A stretch of 64,000 bases of DNA from Flavobacterium salilacus subsp. salilacus (GTDB taxonomy: Bacteria > Bacteroidota > Bacteroidia > Flavobacteriales > Flavobacteriaceae). The notes beneath the pieces are model-generated. The model searched no databases. It was not told the origin of the DNA and saw only the letters and a list, made by a program, of their open reading frames with translations. Position numbers and translations under genes: made by a program. Below, one piece after another: positions 16,596-25,615 of this stretch. Numbering within the stretch: the stretch's first letter is position 1; every line of letters starts with the position of its first letter. The DNA is taken from assembly GCF_004634195.1 (NCBI RefSeq), contig NZ_SKBP01000003.1:234341-298340 (forward strand). The letters run 5' to 3'.

Positions 16596-17750
16596 TTAAC
16601 CTCTTGTTCTTGAACTTGATGGAGTATTTGTTCTTGTTGGTGAAGATGATGGCCTACTGCTATTTTGAGACGGGCTACTGCTTCTTGTGCTTGAACCTGA
16701 ACTCGACCTTGTTGTACTTGCAGGTGTGCTTGTACGGGTAGGAGCAGAGCTGGTTCTTGCAGGAGAGGAGCTTCTTGTACTTTGTCCGGACTCCCTTGAT
16801 AAATTACTATCTCTTGAAGTTGAATTTGATCTTGATAATGAAGATGAATTTCGCGAATTAGTATCAGTATTTCTTACACTGCTTCTGTTTATATTAGTGT
16901 TTCTTACAGTGTTGCTGGTTGCAGGACGCGAATTTGATCTTGACGAATTACTATAGGAGCTTGAACCTCTTGAAGAACTACTGGTATTCCTTCCGCCCGT
17001 GCGGTATGTATTTCTGTTTTGTTCCAGTGCATACCTGTTGTTTAAATTAGTTCTGCTGGTAAAAGAGTTGTTGGGGTGCTGTCTTTCGTAAGCATTTGCT
17101 CTCCTTGAGTTGTGCAGAGCAACGGCTCGGCTGCTGTTTCGGGTATTTACATAGGTATAGGTATTTCGTGTGTTAATGTGTACATGTATATTATTTCTGT
17201 ATCGATACACCGGGTACGGATTCCAATAACTGTAATAAGTAGGGTAGTAACCCCAATACCAAGGTGAGTAGTAAGGGCGGTAACTGCTTACCCAAAACAC
17301 ATCAAATATAAAAGGTCGTGATACATATACAGGCTCATAAATATAATTAGGACCGTACATATATACATCGCCCACTACCTGTACCTGTACATTGTTATAC
17401 CTGTCTCTCTCTACCTCAATAGTAGCTACATCCTGAAAGGTATTTATGCCTAAAACAGACTGTAAGATAATAAGGTGTGTGTTATTTTCGGCTACTTCAA
17501 TAACCCTCAAATAATCTACTCTGTTATCATTATTAAGGTCAAGGTTAGATATTTGTATATTCGGGTCGTTAAGCCTTCTTTCAAAGTCTTCCAAATCTCT
17601 CGATTCACCAAAGATAGAAGCTACAGCTCTTAAATCGAGATTGTCGCTAATATCATAACTGTTTGCCGTCACAGTAGTAACATTCTGTGCAAAAATTTGA
17701 TTTACTAACAGTAAAGCAAATAAGGCAATATAGTTTATTCTCGTTCTCAT
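16596..17750 (-). CDS. Secreted protein with aromatic middle and Ser/Arg/Thr-rich tail
   Basis: This 384-residue protein has a signal peptide (MRTRINYIALFALLLVNQIFAQ). A folded N-terminal part of about 140 residues (including DNRVDYLRVIEVAENNTHLI) is followed by a Tyr/Trp/Pro-rich segment (YYSPWYWGYYPTYYSYWNPY) and then a long low-complexity tail of about 170 residues dominated by Ser, Arg, Thr and Asn. The tail is probably disordered and very basic. It resembles conserved flavobacterial envelope hypotheticals. No T9SS tag is visible. The basic tail could bind polyanions such as LPS, DNA or polysaccharide; this is inference. Confidence 0.75.
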   Translation of the reverse strand: MRTRINYIALFALLLVNQIFAQNVTTVTANSYDISDNLDLRAVASIFGESRDLEDFERRLNDPNIQISNLDLNNDNRVDYLRVIEVAENNTHLIILQSVLGINTFQDVATIEVERDRYNNVQVQVVGDVYMYGPNYIYEPVYVSRPFIFDVFWVSSYRPYYSPWYWGYYPTYYSYWNPYPVYRYRNNIHVHINTRNTYTYVNTRNSSRAVALHNSRRANAYERQHPNNSFTSRTNLNNRYALEQNRNTYRTGGRNTSSSSRGSSSYSNSSRSNSRPATSNTVRNTNINRSSVRNTDTNSRNSSSLSRSNSTSRDSNLSRESGQSTRSSSPARTSSAPTRTSTPASTTRSSSGSSTRSSSPSQNSSRPSSSPTRTNTPSSSRTRG

Positions 17751-17891
17751 AATCGTGTAATTTTAATGCCCTGTGTCAAGTTTTTGTTGTTTGATATGTA
17801 ATATTCAATTACTGTGCCAGTATTTTTTTATTATCTTTATCCTCGCTTGTAATACTAATAAATACAAGGGTTTTCAGCCAAAAACAAGAAT

Positions 17892-18386
17892 ATGGAAATT
17901 GTTAAAGCCTCGTTAAAAGATGTTGCTCTTATAAACAAACTTGCCGGGCAGGTATGGGAGTCTACCTATCGCGATATACTCTCAGCAGCACAACTGGAGT
18001 ATATGTTTAGCATGATGTACAGCCCAAAATCAATAACAGAACAACTTGAAATAAAAGGGCATCAGTATTTATTAATTAAAGATGAAACTTATTATTGCGG
18101 TTTTGCATCCTATGAAATTAATTATAAACCGGGCGTGACCAAAATACATAAGTTGTATGTGTTGCCACAAACCCAGGGTAAAGGTGTGGGTAGCCTGTTG
18201 CTCGGAGCTATAGAACGCGAAGCTCGAAATAACGGTAATAGTATAATAACGCTAAATGTAAACCGTTTTAATGTTGCTTTCCATTTCTATAATAAAAAAG
18301 GATTTATAAAAACAGGAACAGAAGATATTGATATAGGTAGCGGCTACCTGATGGAAGATTATATAATGGAAAAAGAAATACGCTAA
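17892..18386 (+). CDS. GNAT family N-acetyltransferase
   Basis: This 164-residue protein has the acetyl-CoA-binding motif A, KLYVLPQTQGKGVGSLLLGA (Q/RxxGxG/A type), near residues 95-115. Motif B, VNRFNVAFHFYNKKGFIKTG, follows near 130. The N-terminal helix region QVWESTYRDILSAAQLEYM is typical of small-molecule/protein acetyltransferases with an N-terminal substrate lid. The acceptor is unknown. It lies 27 bp before the Nudix gene and is probably co-transcribed with it. Confidence 0.92.
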   Translation: MEIVKASLKDVALINKLAGQVWESTYRDILSAAQLEYMFSMMYSPKSITEQLEIKGHQYLLIKDETYYCGFASYEINYKPGVTKIHKLYVLPQTQGKGVGSLLLGAIEREARNNGNSIITLNVNRFNVAFHFYNKKGFIKTGTEDIDIGSGYLMEDYIMEKEIR

Positions 18387-18413
18387 CCATAACCTCTTAT
18401 ACAATTAAAAAAC

Positions 18414-19004
18414 ATGCAGGACGCTAAGGGTAATGTGAAAATAATTTCGACAGAATTATTATCAGACAACTGGGGAAAACTCAATAAAGTAAAATACGAA
18501 TATCGCCTTAAAGACGGCTCTGTACAAGTGCAGGAGCGCGAAGTGTATGACCGAGGAAACGGTGCCGTAATTTTGCTTTATAACAAAGAAAAACAAACGG
18601 TAGTACTAACCCGACAACTGCGCATACCCACATGGTTTAACGGTAATACCAACGGGCTTATGATTGAAGCCTGTGCAGGAATGCTGGACGACAAACACCC
18701 GGAGGAGCGCATAAAAATAGAAGTAGAGGAAGAAACCGGTTATACCCTTGCCGAAGTAAAAAAGATAATGGAAGTATATATGTCGCCCGGCTCGGTTACA
18801 GAGATACTATACTTTTTTGTGGCAGCCTATTCCGATACCATGAAAACAGGCGAAGGAGGCGGATCGGAACATGAACAGGAAAATATAGAAGTATTGGAAA
18901 TGCCCTTTAAAGAAGCTATGGCAATGATAGAAAACGGCGAGATTAAGGATGCCAAAACTATAATGCTGTTGCAATATGCCGTGATTAATAATTTACTCGG
19001 ATAA
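18414..19004 (+). CDS. nudK: NudK-type Nudix hydrolase (GDP-mannose pyrophosphatase-like)
   Basis: This 196-residue protein matches the NudK/ADP-sugar pyrophosphatase group: VYDRGNGAVILLYNKEKQTV, then LRIPTWFNGNTNGLMIEACAG, then the Nudix helix. C-terminal features are MSPGSVTEILYFFVAAYSD and IEVLEMPFKEAMAMIENGEI, as in E. coli NudK. The Nudix box reads GMLDDKHPEERIKIEVEEETGY (given as two parts: GMLDDKHPEER and IKIEVEEETGY). The metal-binding Glu residues of EVEEETG are kept, but the residue just before the first Glu is Ile where Arg/Lys is usual. The expected reaction is hydrolysis of GDP-mannose or a related nucleotide sugar. Confidence 0.88.
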   Translation: MQDAKGNVKIISTELLSDNWGKLNKVKYEYRLKDGSVQVQEREVYDRGNGAVILLYNKEKQTVVLTRQLRIPTWFNGNTNGLMIEACAGMLDDKHPEERIKIEVEEETGYTLAEVKKIMEVYMSPGSVTEILYFFVAAYSDTMKTGEGGGSEHEQENIEVLEMPFKEAMAMIENGEIKDAKTIMLLQYAVINNLLG

Positions 19005-19070
19005 ACGATATTAACTTTTTTTTAAATCCTAACTGTAAGGAATTGCTTATTTTTAAAATAAAAATAAACA

Positions 19071-21377
19071 ATGTCTATTACATTTATAAACAATCCTAAA
19101 CTAAGCATACTGTTACCTGTATTTTATGTAGTTTGGGAAGATGATATACTTACTAAACAAGAGTTTAAAACCTTAGATAGTTTTATCAACAATCAAAAAT
19201 GGCTTACCAAAGCCGAAAAAGATTTTCTTAAATCAAAAATTGATGCACAATCCCCACCCGTGCGCTCGGAGTTATTCCGATGGAGAGAAACAATAGATAA
19301 AGCGGTACAGGAAACTCCCAAACCTGTAAACTTAACAGCGTTAGGCATACTGATAGCTAATGCCGAACGGACAGCTTTTACGATTGAGGATATTGAAAAA
19401 ATTACCCCTGTTTTTACCAGGCTGGAAGCCGATCTTGGTATAATGAGCCGCGAAGTAATCTCAGGATTCCAAAAAAATCGCGATACTATTACCCACAACC
19501 ATAAAACCATAGAGAGTTTTAATATCGCTAAAATGACTGCATTTTTGGATGGGCATCAGGCTGGTATTATAAATGAGGTTAAACAAATTATCAGCAGTCC
19601 CGAATTTGCTTTTGGAGACACTTCTGATATAATGGCTTTCAGGGAAAAAGTGTTGCAATGGTCTCAAATACTTGCAAACAAAGGTTTAGGGGCGTATGCT
19701 TACCCAAAAGCACAAGGCGGTAAGGATGATGTAGAGAGCTATTTTACCATTATGGAAACGCTTAGTTATCATGATCTTAGCCTTGTTATTAAATTTGGGG
19801 TACAGTTTGGGCTTTGGGGCATGAGCATACTCTCTCTGGGTACCGAAAAACATTATGAAAAATACCTGAAAGATATCGGCACGCTGCAATTGCCGGGATG
19901 CTTTGCCATGACCGAAACCCATCATGGGTCTAACGTAAAAGGTATAAATACAACAGCAACCTATAGTCATAAAGATAAAACCTTTACAATACATACCCCT
20001 GAAAAATATGACCGAAAAGAGTATATAGGAAATGCTGCAAACCATGGCGAAATGGCTACTGTATTCGCAAAACTTATTATAGATGGTAAGGATTATGGTG
20101 TAAATGCTTTTGTAGTACCCATACGCCAAAAAGATAAAACAATAGTAGAAGGTGTTACTATTGAAGATTGCGGGCACAAAATGGGGCTTAATGGTGTAGA
20201 TAACGGTATTATATATTTTGATAACGTAGTTATCCCGAAAGAAGATATGCTTGACCGTTTTGCAAGTGTAAATGAGGATGGCGAGTTTGAAAGTCCTATA
20301 CCCAGTGACAACCGCAGGTTTTTTACCATGTTGGGCACACTGGTTGGCGGACGAATCGGCATACCAAGATCTGCTTTGGCGGCTACTAAAACAGGCTTAA
20401 CTATAGCTATTAAATACGGAGATAATCGCAGGCAGTTTGGTCCTAAAGGAGGGAATGAAGTACCCGTACTTAATTACAGAATGCACCAGCTAAGGCTTAT
20501 ACCCCATCTTGCCAAATCGTATGCATTACATTTCGGGTTGCAATACCTTACCCAGCGTTTTATAAACCGTTTGCCCGAAGAAATGCAGGAAATAGAGGCA
20601 TTGGCAGCCGGTATGAAGGCTTACGTAACCTGGAATACGCGCGATGCCTTGCAGGAATGCCGCGAAGCCTGTGGAGGTAAAGGCTATATATCTGAAAATA
20701 GAATAGATGCCCTTAAAAATGATACGGAGATATATACCACCTTTGAAGGTGATAATACTGTATTGATGCAGTTGGTTTCAAAAAATCGGTTGGGAGAGTT
20801 CAGGAAAGAGTTTGGAGAAATGAATCTGGGCACTATTTTTAATTATGTACTGGAACAGGCAAAAACTACTATTACCGAAAAAAATCCTTTTGCTACCCGT
20901 AATACTGACGAAGGACATTTAAAAGACAGAAATTTCCATTTGCATGCTTTTCAATACAGGGAAAAAGAATTAGTAAGTTCTGCCGCACGTCGGTTTAAGA
21001 AATTAATAGATGATGGTTTAGATACTTTTGATGCTGCAAATGTAATGCACCCACATATGTTAAATCTTGCAGAAGCTTATTTAGAGCGCGTGTTTTTAGA
21101 ACAGTTCATAATTCAGATAGATGCCTGCGACGATGAACCTTTGAAAGAAGTATTAACAAGGCTTTATAATCTTTTTGCACTACATACATTAGAAAAAAAC
21201 AAAGCCTGGTATTTAGAACAAAATTATATGGAAGGTGTTAAAACAAAAGCCATCCGAAAGGCTGTAAGCCAGCTATGTTGGGAAATCAGGCAGGATGCAG
21301 TACCTTTAGTTGACGCTTTTAACATTCCTGAAAACTGTTTAGCCCCAATCGTGACATCCAGAAGAGCAGAAGCATAG
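19071..21377 (+). CDS. Acyl-CoA dehydrogenase / acyl-CoA oxidase-like, large form
   Basis: This 768-residue protein has an N-terminal extension of about 180 residues before the dehydrogenase core. The core contains FAMTETHHGSNVKGINTTAT (flavin and substrate contact), the HKMGLNGVDNGIIYFDNVVIP block, RRQFGPKGGNEVPVLNYRMH and EACGGKGYISENRID...TFEGDN with the Glu region typical of acyl-CoA oxidases. The C-terminal domain of about 170 residues resembles ACOX. It should oxidise fatty acyl-CoA to enoyl-CoA in beta-oxidation, with FAD. Whether it passes electrons to ETF or to oxygen cannot be read. No other beta-oxidation gene is adjacent. Confidence 0.92.
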   Translation: MSITFINNPKLSILLPVFYVVWEDDILTKQEFKTLDSFINNQKWLTKAEKDFLKSKIDAQSPPVRSELFRWRETIDKAVQETPKPVNLTALGILIANAERTAFTIEDIEKITPVFTRLEADLGIMSREVISGFQKNRDTITHNHKTIESFNIAKMTAFLDGHQAGIINEVKQIISSPEFAFGDTSDIMAFREKVLQWSQILANKGLGAYAYPKAQGGKDDVESYFTIMETLSYHDLSLVIKFGVQFGLWGMSILSLGTEKHYEKYLKDIGTLQLPGCFAMTETHHGSNVKGINTTATYSHKDKTFTIHTPEKYDRKEYIGNAANHGEMATVFAKLIIDGKDYGVNAFVVPIRQKDKTIVEGVTIEDCGHKMGLNGVDNGIIYFDNVVIPKEDMLDRFASVNEDGEFESPIPSDNRRFFTMLGTLVGGRIGIPRSALAATKTGLTIAIKYGDNRRQFGPKGGNEVPVLNYRMHQLRLIPHLAKSYALHFGLQYLTQRFINRLPEEMQEIEALAAGMKAYVTWNTRDALQECREACGGKGYISENRIDALKNDTEIYTTFEGDNTVLMQLVSKNRLGEFRKEFGEMNLGTIFNYVLEQAKTTITEKNPFATRNTDEGHLKDRNFHLHAFQYREKELVSSAARRFKKLIDDGLDTFDAANVMHPHMLNLAEAYLERVFLEQFIIQIDACDDEPLKEVLTRLYNLFALHTLEKNKAWYLEQNYMEGVKTKAIRKAVSQLCWEIRQDAVPLVDAFNIPENCLAPIVTSRRAEA

Positions 21378-21592
21378 CCTTTAGTATTGTTGTAATACAA
21401 CACTCGATATTATCTAAATCTGAAAGCAGAATCAAAAAATCTGACTTTGCCGACTTTGTGCTGCAATGCGTAAAAGGGTTTTGTAACTAATAATAATTTT
21501 GATGCACTGATACAAAAAAAGCGTGATGAATCTTAAAGGGGGAAGGCACGCGATATTCGGAATGGTAAGACCTCCGAAAAAAATAACAACGA

Positions 21593-23149
21593 TTAGTTAG
21601 AGCTTTTTAATGCAGAATTCTTTCCCTCTTCAGAATAATGGTCATAGTATAACTTACCTATTATTAAATTCAGGCGGTGCTTATAATCATCCATAAGCCA
21701 CTGCCTGTAGTTTTTAGTGGTTTTTGCCAGTAGCTTTGCATACTGTTTTACACGATATTCTATATCATACTCCAGCTCTTTAGCCAGTTTTCTGGCTTCG
21801 GGAATACTTTCTGTATTTTCAATACACATTATTGCATGTTGGCGTATCGATTTTTCTATTACCGTTTTTGGCTTTAGTTTTCTGTCGGTTACCATAATAG
21901 TATATTGTTCTTCTATATCGAAATCAATATTTGGCGTGTTTTTAAACTTATTTCGCAGTTCATCAGGCATTACATATACATGATGGCTCTCTATATCAGA
22001 ATCAGTGCGTATATTCTCTAAAAATTGTTCAGGATGTTTAAAAATATAATGCCAGTCCACAGGATCGCTCCATAGCCCGAAACGCTGTGCATTATTACCT
22101 AAATCAATAACTGTAAAGGTATCTTTGTTGGGCAGTTTTCGCGATCCGCGCCCTATCATCTGGAAGTACAGGGTTAATGAGCGCGTTGCCCTGTTTAGTA
22201 TTATGGTCTCTACCGTAGGCTCATCAAAACCGGTAGTTAATATAGATACAGATGTAACAATGGCATCGGGAGTGTTTTTAAACCATGTCAGTATTTTTTT
22301 TCGTTCGTCTTCAGGAGTTTTATTATCCAAGTGCTTTATAGTATAGCCTGCTGCCTTAAACGTCTCATATACATACAATGAGGTATTGATACCGTTATTG
22401 AATATCAATGTTTTTTTTCCCTTAGCCCTGTTTTCATAGGATTGCAGTAATAAATCCTGCATGATGGAGCGCGAGTATAGCTCATCTGAAGAGCTTACGG
22501 TATAATCTCCGTTAATGCCCAGCTTTAGCGATGTTAGCTCAACATCATAGCCATACATTATGGCTTTGGCAAGATATCCTTTTTTGATTAATGCCTGTAT
22601 GGGTTCGCCCACAATAAGCTCATTGTAGGTTTCATACATAGGCAAATCAATATTAGAGCTTAAAGGTGTTGCGGTAACTCCGAGAAAAAAAGAATCTTTA
22701 AAATAAGAAAATAACTTACGGAAAGAATTATAATGTGCTTCATCTACAATAACAAGCCCTACATAATCCATACGAAACTTTTTGTCTTTCAAACGGTTAT
22801 TCAGTGTTTCCACCATAGCTACATAACATGAGTAATCGTCATGGTCGGGCAGGTCTTTAATATTACTGTCTATTACCTTATTTTTCACACCAAAGCCTTT
22901 CAGCATTTGCGATGTTTGCTTACTAAGTTCTATACGGTGCGTAAGTACCAGTACTTTTCGCTTATATTTTTCTATATATCGTCGGGCTATTTCAGAGAAT
23001 ATAACTGTCTTGCCTCCACCGGTGGGTAGCTGGTACAACAGGTGATAGTTATCAGGGCGCCCCTCAAACTTTTCAAAAATGGCATCTATGTCTTCCTTTT
23101 GGTAGTGGTACAGCTCTTTCCTGTCCTCGGTGTTGTCTTCTATATGCAT
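21593..23149 (-). CDS. DEAD/DEAH box helicase, SF2 (XPB/Type III R-like)
   Basis: This 518-residue protein has Walker A LPTGGGKTVIFSEIA near residue 41, motif II IVDEAHYNSFRK, motif III GVTATPLS, motif V TTGFDEPTVETIILNRATRS and motif VI QMIGRGSRKLPNKD. A C-terminal charged extension of about 120 residues has no recognised domain. Such stand-alone helicases are common in Flavobacteriaceae. No methylase or nuclease gene is nearby, so a restriction or defence role is not supported here. The 215-bp region downstream (21378-21592) shows no gene. Confidence 0.92.
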   Translation of the reverse strand: MHIEDNTEDRKELYHYQKEDIDAIFEKFEGRPDNYHLLYQLPTGGGKTVIFSEIARRYIEKYKRKVLVLTHRIELSKQTSQMLKGFGVKNKVIDSNIKDLPDHDDYSCYVAMVETLNNRLKDKKFRMDYVGLVIVDEAHYNSFRKLFSYFKDSFFLGVTATPLSSNIDLPMYETYNELIVGEPIQALIKKGYLAKAIMYGYDVELTSLKLGINGDYTVSSSDELYSRSIMQDLLLQSYENRAKGKKTLIFNNGINTSLYVYETFKAAGYTIKHLDNKTPEDERKKILTWFKNTPDAIVTSVSILTTGFDEPTVETIILNRATRSLTLYFQMIGRGSRKLPNKDTFTVIDLGNNAQRFGLWSDPVDWHYIFKHPEQFLENIRTDSDIESHHVYVMPDELRNKFKNTPNIDFDIEEQYTIMVTDRKLKPKTVIEKSIRQHAIMCIENTESIPEARKLAKELEYDIEYRVKQYAKLLAKTTKNYRQWLMDDYKHRLNLIIGKLYYDHYSEEGKNSALKSSN

Positions 23150-23310
23150 AAAGAGATGTGATAATTTCCAAAAATATGTATTTAGATAGATATTTTTGTT
23201 TATAAAATCATAATTCTTGGATAAAACTTCGATTTTCTTCAGATGTTAATGGGTTTGCTAATATAATTAGCAATGTTTGCACCTTGTTTTATAAATACCT
23301 TATTAACGTA

Positions 23311-23318
23311 TACCTTTG
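23311..23318 (+). promoter_or_regulatory. -7 promoter element (TAnnTTTG) for aroC
   Basis: TACCTTTG, an exact match to the Bacteroidota -7 pattern, 25 bp upstream of the aroC ATG. A TTG lies upstream at 23284-23286, at slightly long spacing. Confidence 0.55.
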
Positions 23319-23342
23319 TGTAACTTCAAAAAAATAAATTTC

Positions 23343-24407
23343 ATGGCAGGTAATACATTTGGCAATCTATTTAAAGTTACAACATTTGGCGAATCGCACG
23401 GAACGGCTATGGGCGGTATTATTGATGGTTGCCCGGCAGGTATTACCATTGATATGGAAGCAGTGCAAAAAGAACTGGACAGGCGTAAGCCCGGACAGTC
23501 GGCTATTGTAACCCAGCGTAAAGAATCGGACAAAGTACAATTTCTTTCAGGACTGTTTGAGGGTAAAACCACCGGCACGCCAATAGGTTTTATCATACCG
23601 AATGAAAACCAGAAAAGCGCCGATTACTCGCATATAAAAGATGTTTACCGCCCTTCGCATGCCGATTATGTATATGAACAGAAGTATGGCATAAGAGATT
23701 ACAGGGGGGGCGGACGAAGTTCGGCACGCGAAACAGTGAGCAGGGTAGTGGGCGGAGCTATAGCAAAGCAACTGTTACCACAAATTACAATAAATGCCTT
23801 TGTATCATCCGTTGGAGAAATTTTTATTGATAAACCCTATCAGGCATTAGATTTTGACTTGACAGAGAGTAATGCAGTGCGATGCCCTGATAAGGAAACT
23901 GCCGAAAAAATGGAAGCCTATATTAAGGAAGTAAAAAAACAAGGCGATACTGTTGGCGGTACTATTACCTGTATATTGCAAAATGTACCGATGGGGCTGG
24001 GCGAACCTGTTTTTGATAAACTACATGCCGAGTTGGGTAAAGCCATGCTTTCTATCAATGCCGTAAAAGGTTTTGAGTATGGCAGCGGGTTTTGTGGTGC
24101 TAAAATGAAGGGAAGTGAGCATAACGACCTGTTTAATGAAAACGGTACTACCAAAACTAATTTATCAGGAGGTATTCAAGGCGGTATAAGCAATGGTATG
24201 GATATTTACTTTAGAGTTGCTTTTAAACCGGTAGCCACCTTGATGCAAAGCCAGCAGACTATAAATAAAGATGGAAAAATAGTAGAAATGCAGGGCAGAG
24301 GCAGGCACGATGCCTGCGTTGTACCTAGGGCAGTACCTATAGTTGAAGCGATGGCAGCACTGGTAATTGCCGATTTTTACCTTATGGCACGCCTGAATAA
24401 ACAATAA
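23343..24407 (+). CDS. aroC: Chorismate synthase
   Basis: AroC converts EPSP to chorismate, the last step of the shikimate pathway, with reduced FMN. From [20 protein letters not shown] (ATG 23343) it has 354 residues, the normal length. Signatures are [18 protein letters not shown], a basic region [34 protein letters not shown] and [20 protein letters not shown]. The ATG at 23316 would overlap the promoter and is rejected. It stands alone; other aro genes are not in the window. Confidence 0.97.
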   Translation: MAGNTFGNLFKVTTFGESHGTAMGGIIDGCPAGITIDMEAVQKELDRRKPGQSAIVTQRKESDKVQFLSGLFEGKTTGTPIGFIIPNENQKSADYSHIKDVYRPSHADYVYEQKYGIRDYRGGGRSSARETVSRVVGGAIAKQLLPQITINAFVSSVGEIFIDKPYQALDFDLTESNAVRCPDKETAEKMEAYIKEVKKQGDTVGGTITCILQNVPMGLGEPVFDKLHAELGKAMLSINAVKGFEYGSGFCGAKMKGSEHNDLFNENGTTKTNLSGGIQGGISNGMDIYFRVAFKPVATLMQSQQTINKDGKIVEMQGRGRHDACVVPRAVPIVEAMAALVIADFYLMARLNKQ

Positions 24408-24559
24408 AAGAGCTGTTTTTTGCTGAATTTTGACCATAACGGTCGATAGTTTTTAATTAACGATAGTGTATATCATGCCGTCCGTCAATAATTAAAGTTA
24501 TTGAAATGTAGTAGTTGTGTTTTTTTATAATATTGAAAAAACTATTTTAAACTATTACC

Positions 24560-25492
24560 ATGAAGAAACATTTACTACTTGGAGTGACTTTATTGACCTC
24601 CATATTTTCATTAAATGCCCAAACAACCTCCTTCGAAACATCAGAAGGTTTTACATTAGGAGCTATTAGCGGTCAGAACAATTGGAGTTTGTATGGCGAT
24701 ACACCATCAGCCAATGCCATAATATCAGATGACTATTCGATTAATGGCGATTACTCTTTAAAATTAGTCAGCACTAATTCACAACCCGAAGAAGATTTAT
24801 ATGGAGTTTTTAGTCCACTATATACTATTGACGGTGCTACCTACGAAATAACACAGGATGTGTATGTTGACGGTCTTGATACGGCTAATGGGACTAACCT
24901 TTATTTATACAACTTTTATTATGATACTGCTTCCGAAGATTTAACAGCAGTTTCTTCGGTTATCTTTAATTATGATGGCGGTATATATGCAGTAAGCGGA
25001 TATGATGATGCCGGAGATTATGAGTATGTAGAGTTGGGAACTTTTACAGCAGATACATGGTATAATGTAAGGACACGCTTTAATGAGTCGGGCACTATTG
25101 ACTATTACATTAATGATGTTGCCATAACTACAATTAATGCTTATGAAGGCACAGTTGTAAATGTATTAGGTTTCCTTTATGATGATTGGGCAACCTCTTA
25201 TAACATAGATAATGTTATTATAAGTACTACACTTGATGCTAATAATGTAATTTCTTCATCATTTTCAGTATATCCTAATCCGGCAGACGAAATTGTGAAC
25301 ATTAGTAGTCCTGATAACACTTTTATAAACGGTTATGAAATTATGGATTATAATGGACGTGTAGTTAAGTCAGAAAGTGTAAATAATGTAATTGATTTAC
25401 AGGTTAATATAGCTAATCTTGCATCTGGTATTTACATAATGAGGGTATCTTCTGACAAAGGAAACCTTATAAAAAAGATAGTTAAGAATTAA
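24560..25492 (+). CDS. T9SS type A sorting domain-containing secreted protein
   Basis: This 310-residue protein has a signal peptide (MKKHLLLGVTLLTSIFSLNAQ). A beta-rich middle of about 200 residues resembles a LamG/jelly-roll-like carbohydrate-binding module (DGLDTANGTNLYLYNFYYDT, FTADTWYNVRTRFNESGTID). The C-terminal sorting domain reads FSVYPNPADEIVNISSPDN through LASGIYIMRVSSDKGNLIKK. It should be exported by Sec and the type IX system to the cell surface. Its leader is nearly the same as that of the next gene (both start MKKHLL and share the AAACTATTACCATGAA upstream sequence). Confidence 0.9.
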   Translation: MKKHLLLGVTLLTSIFSLNAQTTSFETSEGFTLGAISGQNNWSLYGDTPSANAIISDDYSINGDYSLKLVSTNSQPEEDLYGVFSPLYTIDGATYEITQDVYVDGLDTANGTNLYLYNFYYDTASEDLTAVSSVIFNYDGGIYAVSGYDDAGDYEYVELGTFTADTWYNVRTRFNESGTIDYYINDVAITTINAYEGTVVNVLGFLYDDWATSYNIDNVIISTTLDANNVISSSFSVYPNPADEIVNISSPDNTFINGYEIMDYNGRVVKSESVNNVIDLQVNIANLASGIYIMRVSSDKGNLIKKIVKN

Positions 25493-25518
25493 CTTTTTTT
25501 TATGATATCGTAAAAAAT

Positions 25519-25541
25519 AGACCTATTAGGTCTGTTTTTTT
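25519..25541 (+). terminator. Intrinsic terminator
   Basis: AGACC-TATTA-GGTCT followed by GTTTTTTT, 26 bp after the stop of the preceding T9SS gene. It separates the two tandem T9SS genes. Confidence 0.75.
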
Positions 25542-25615
25542 ATTGATATTAACATAATAAAAATTGTAACAGTTTTTTTTTTTACTATTTTTGGGAAAAA
25601 TTAAAAACTATTACC

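Noticed and set aside
21593..23149. DEAH helicase as part of a restriction or anti-phage defence island
   Set aside because: No methylase, nuclease or other defence gene is adjacent, and similar stand-alone helicases are common in this group.
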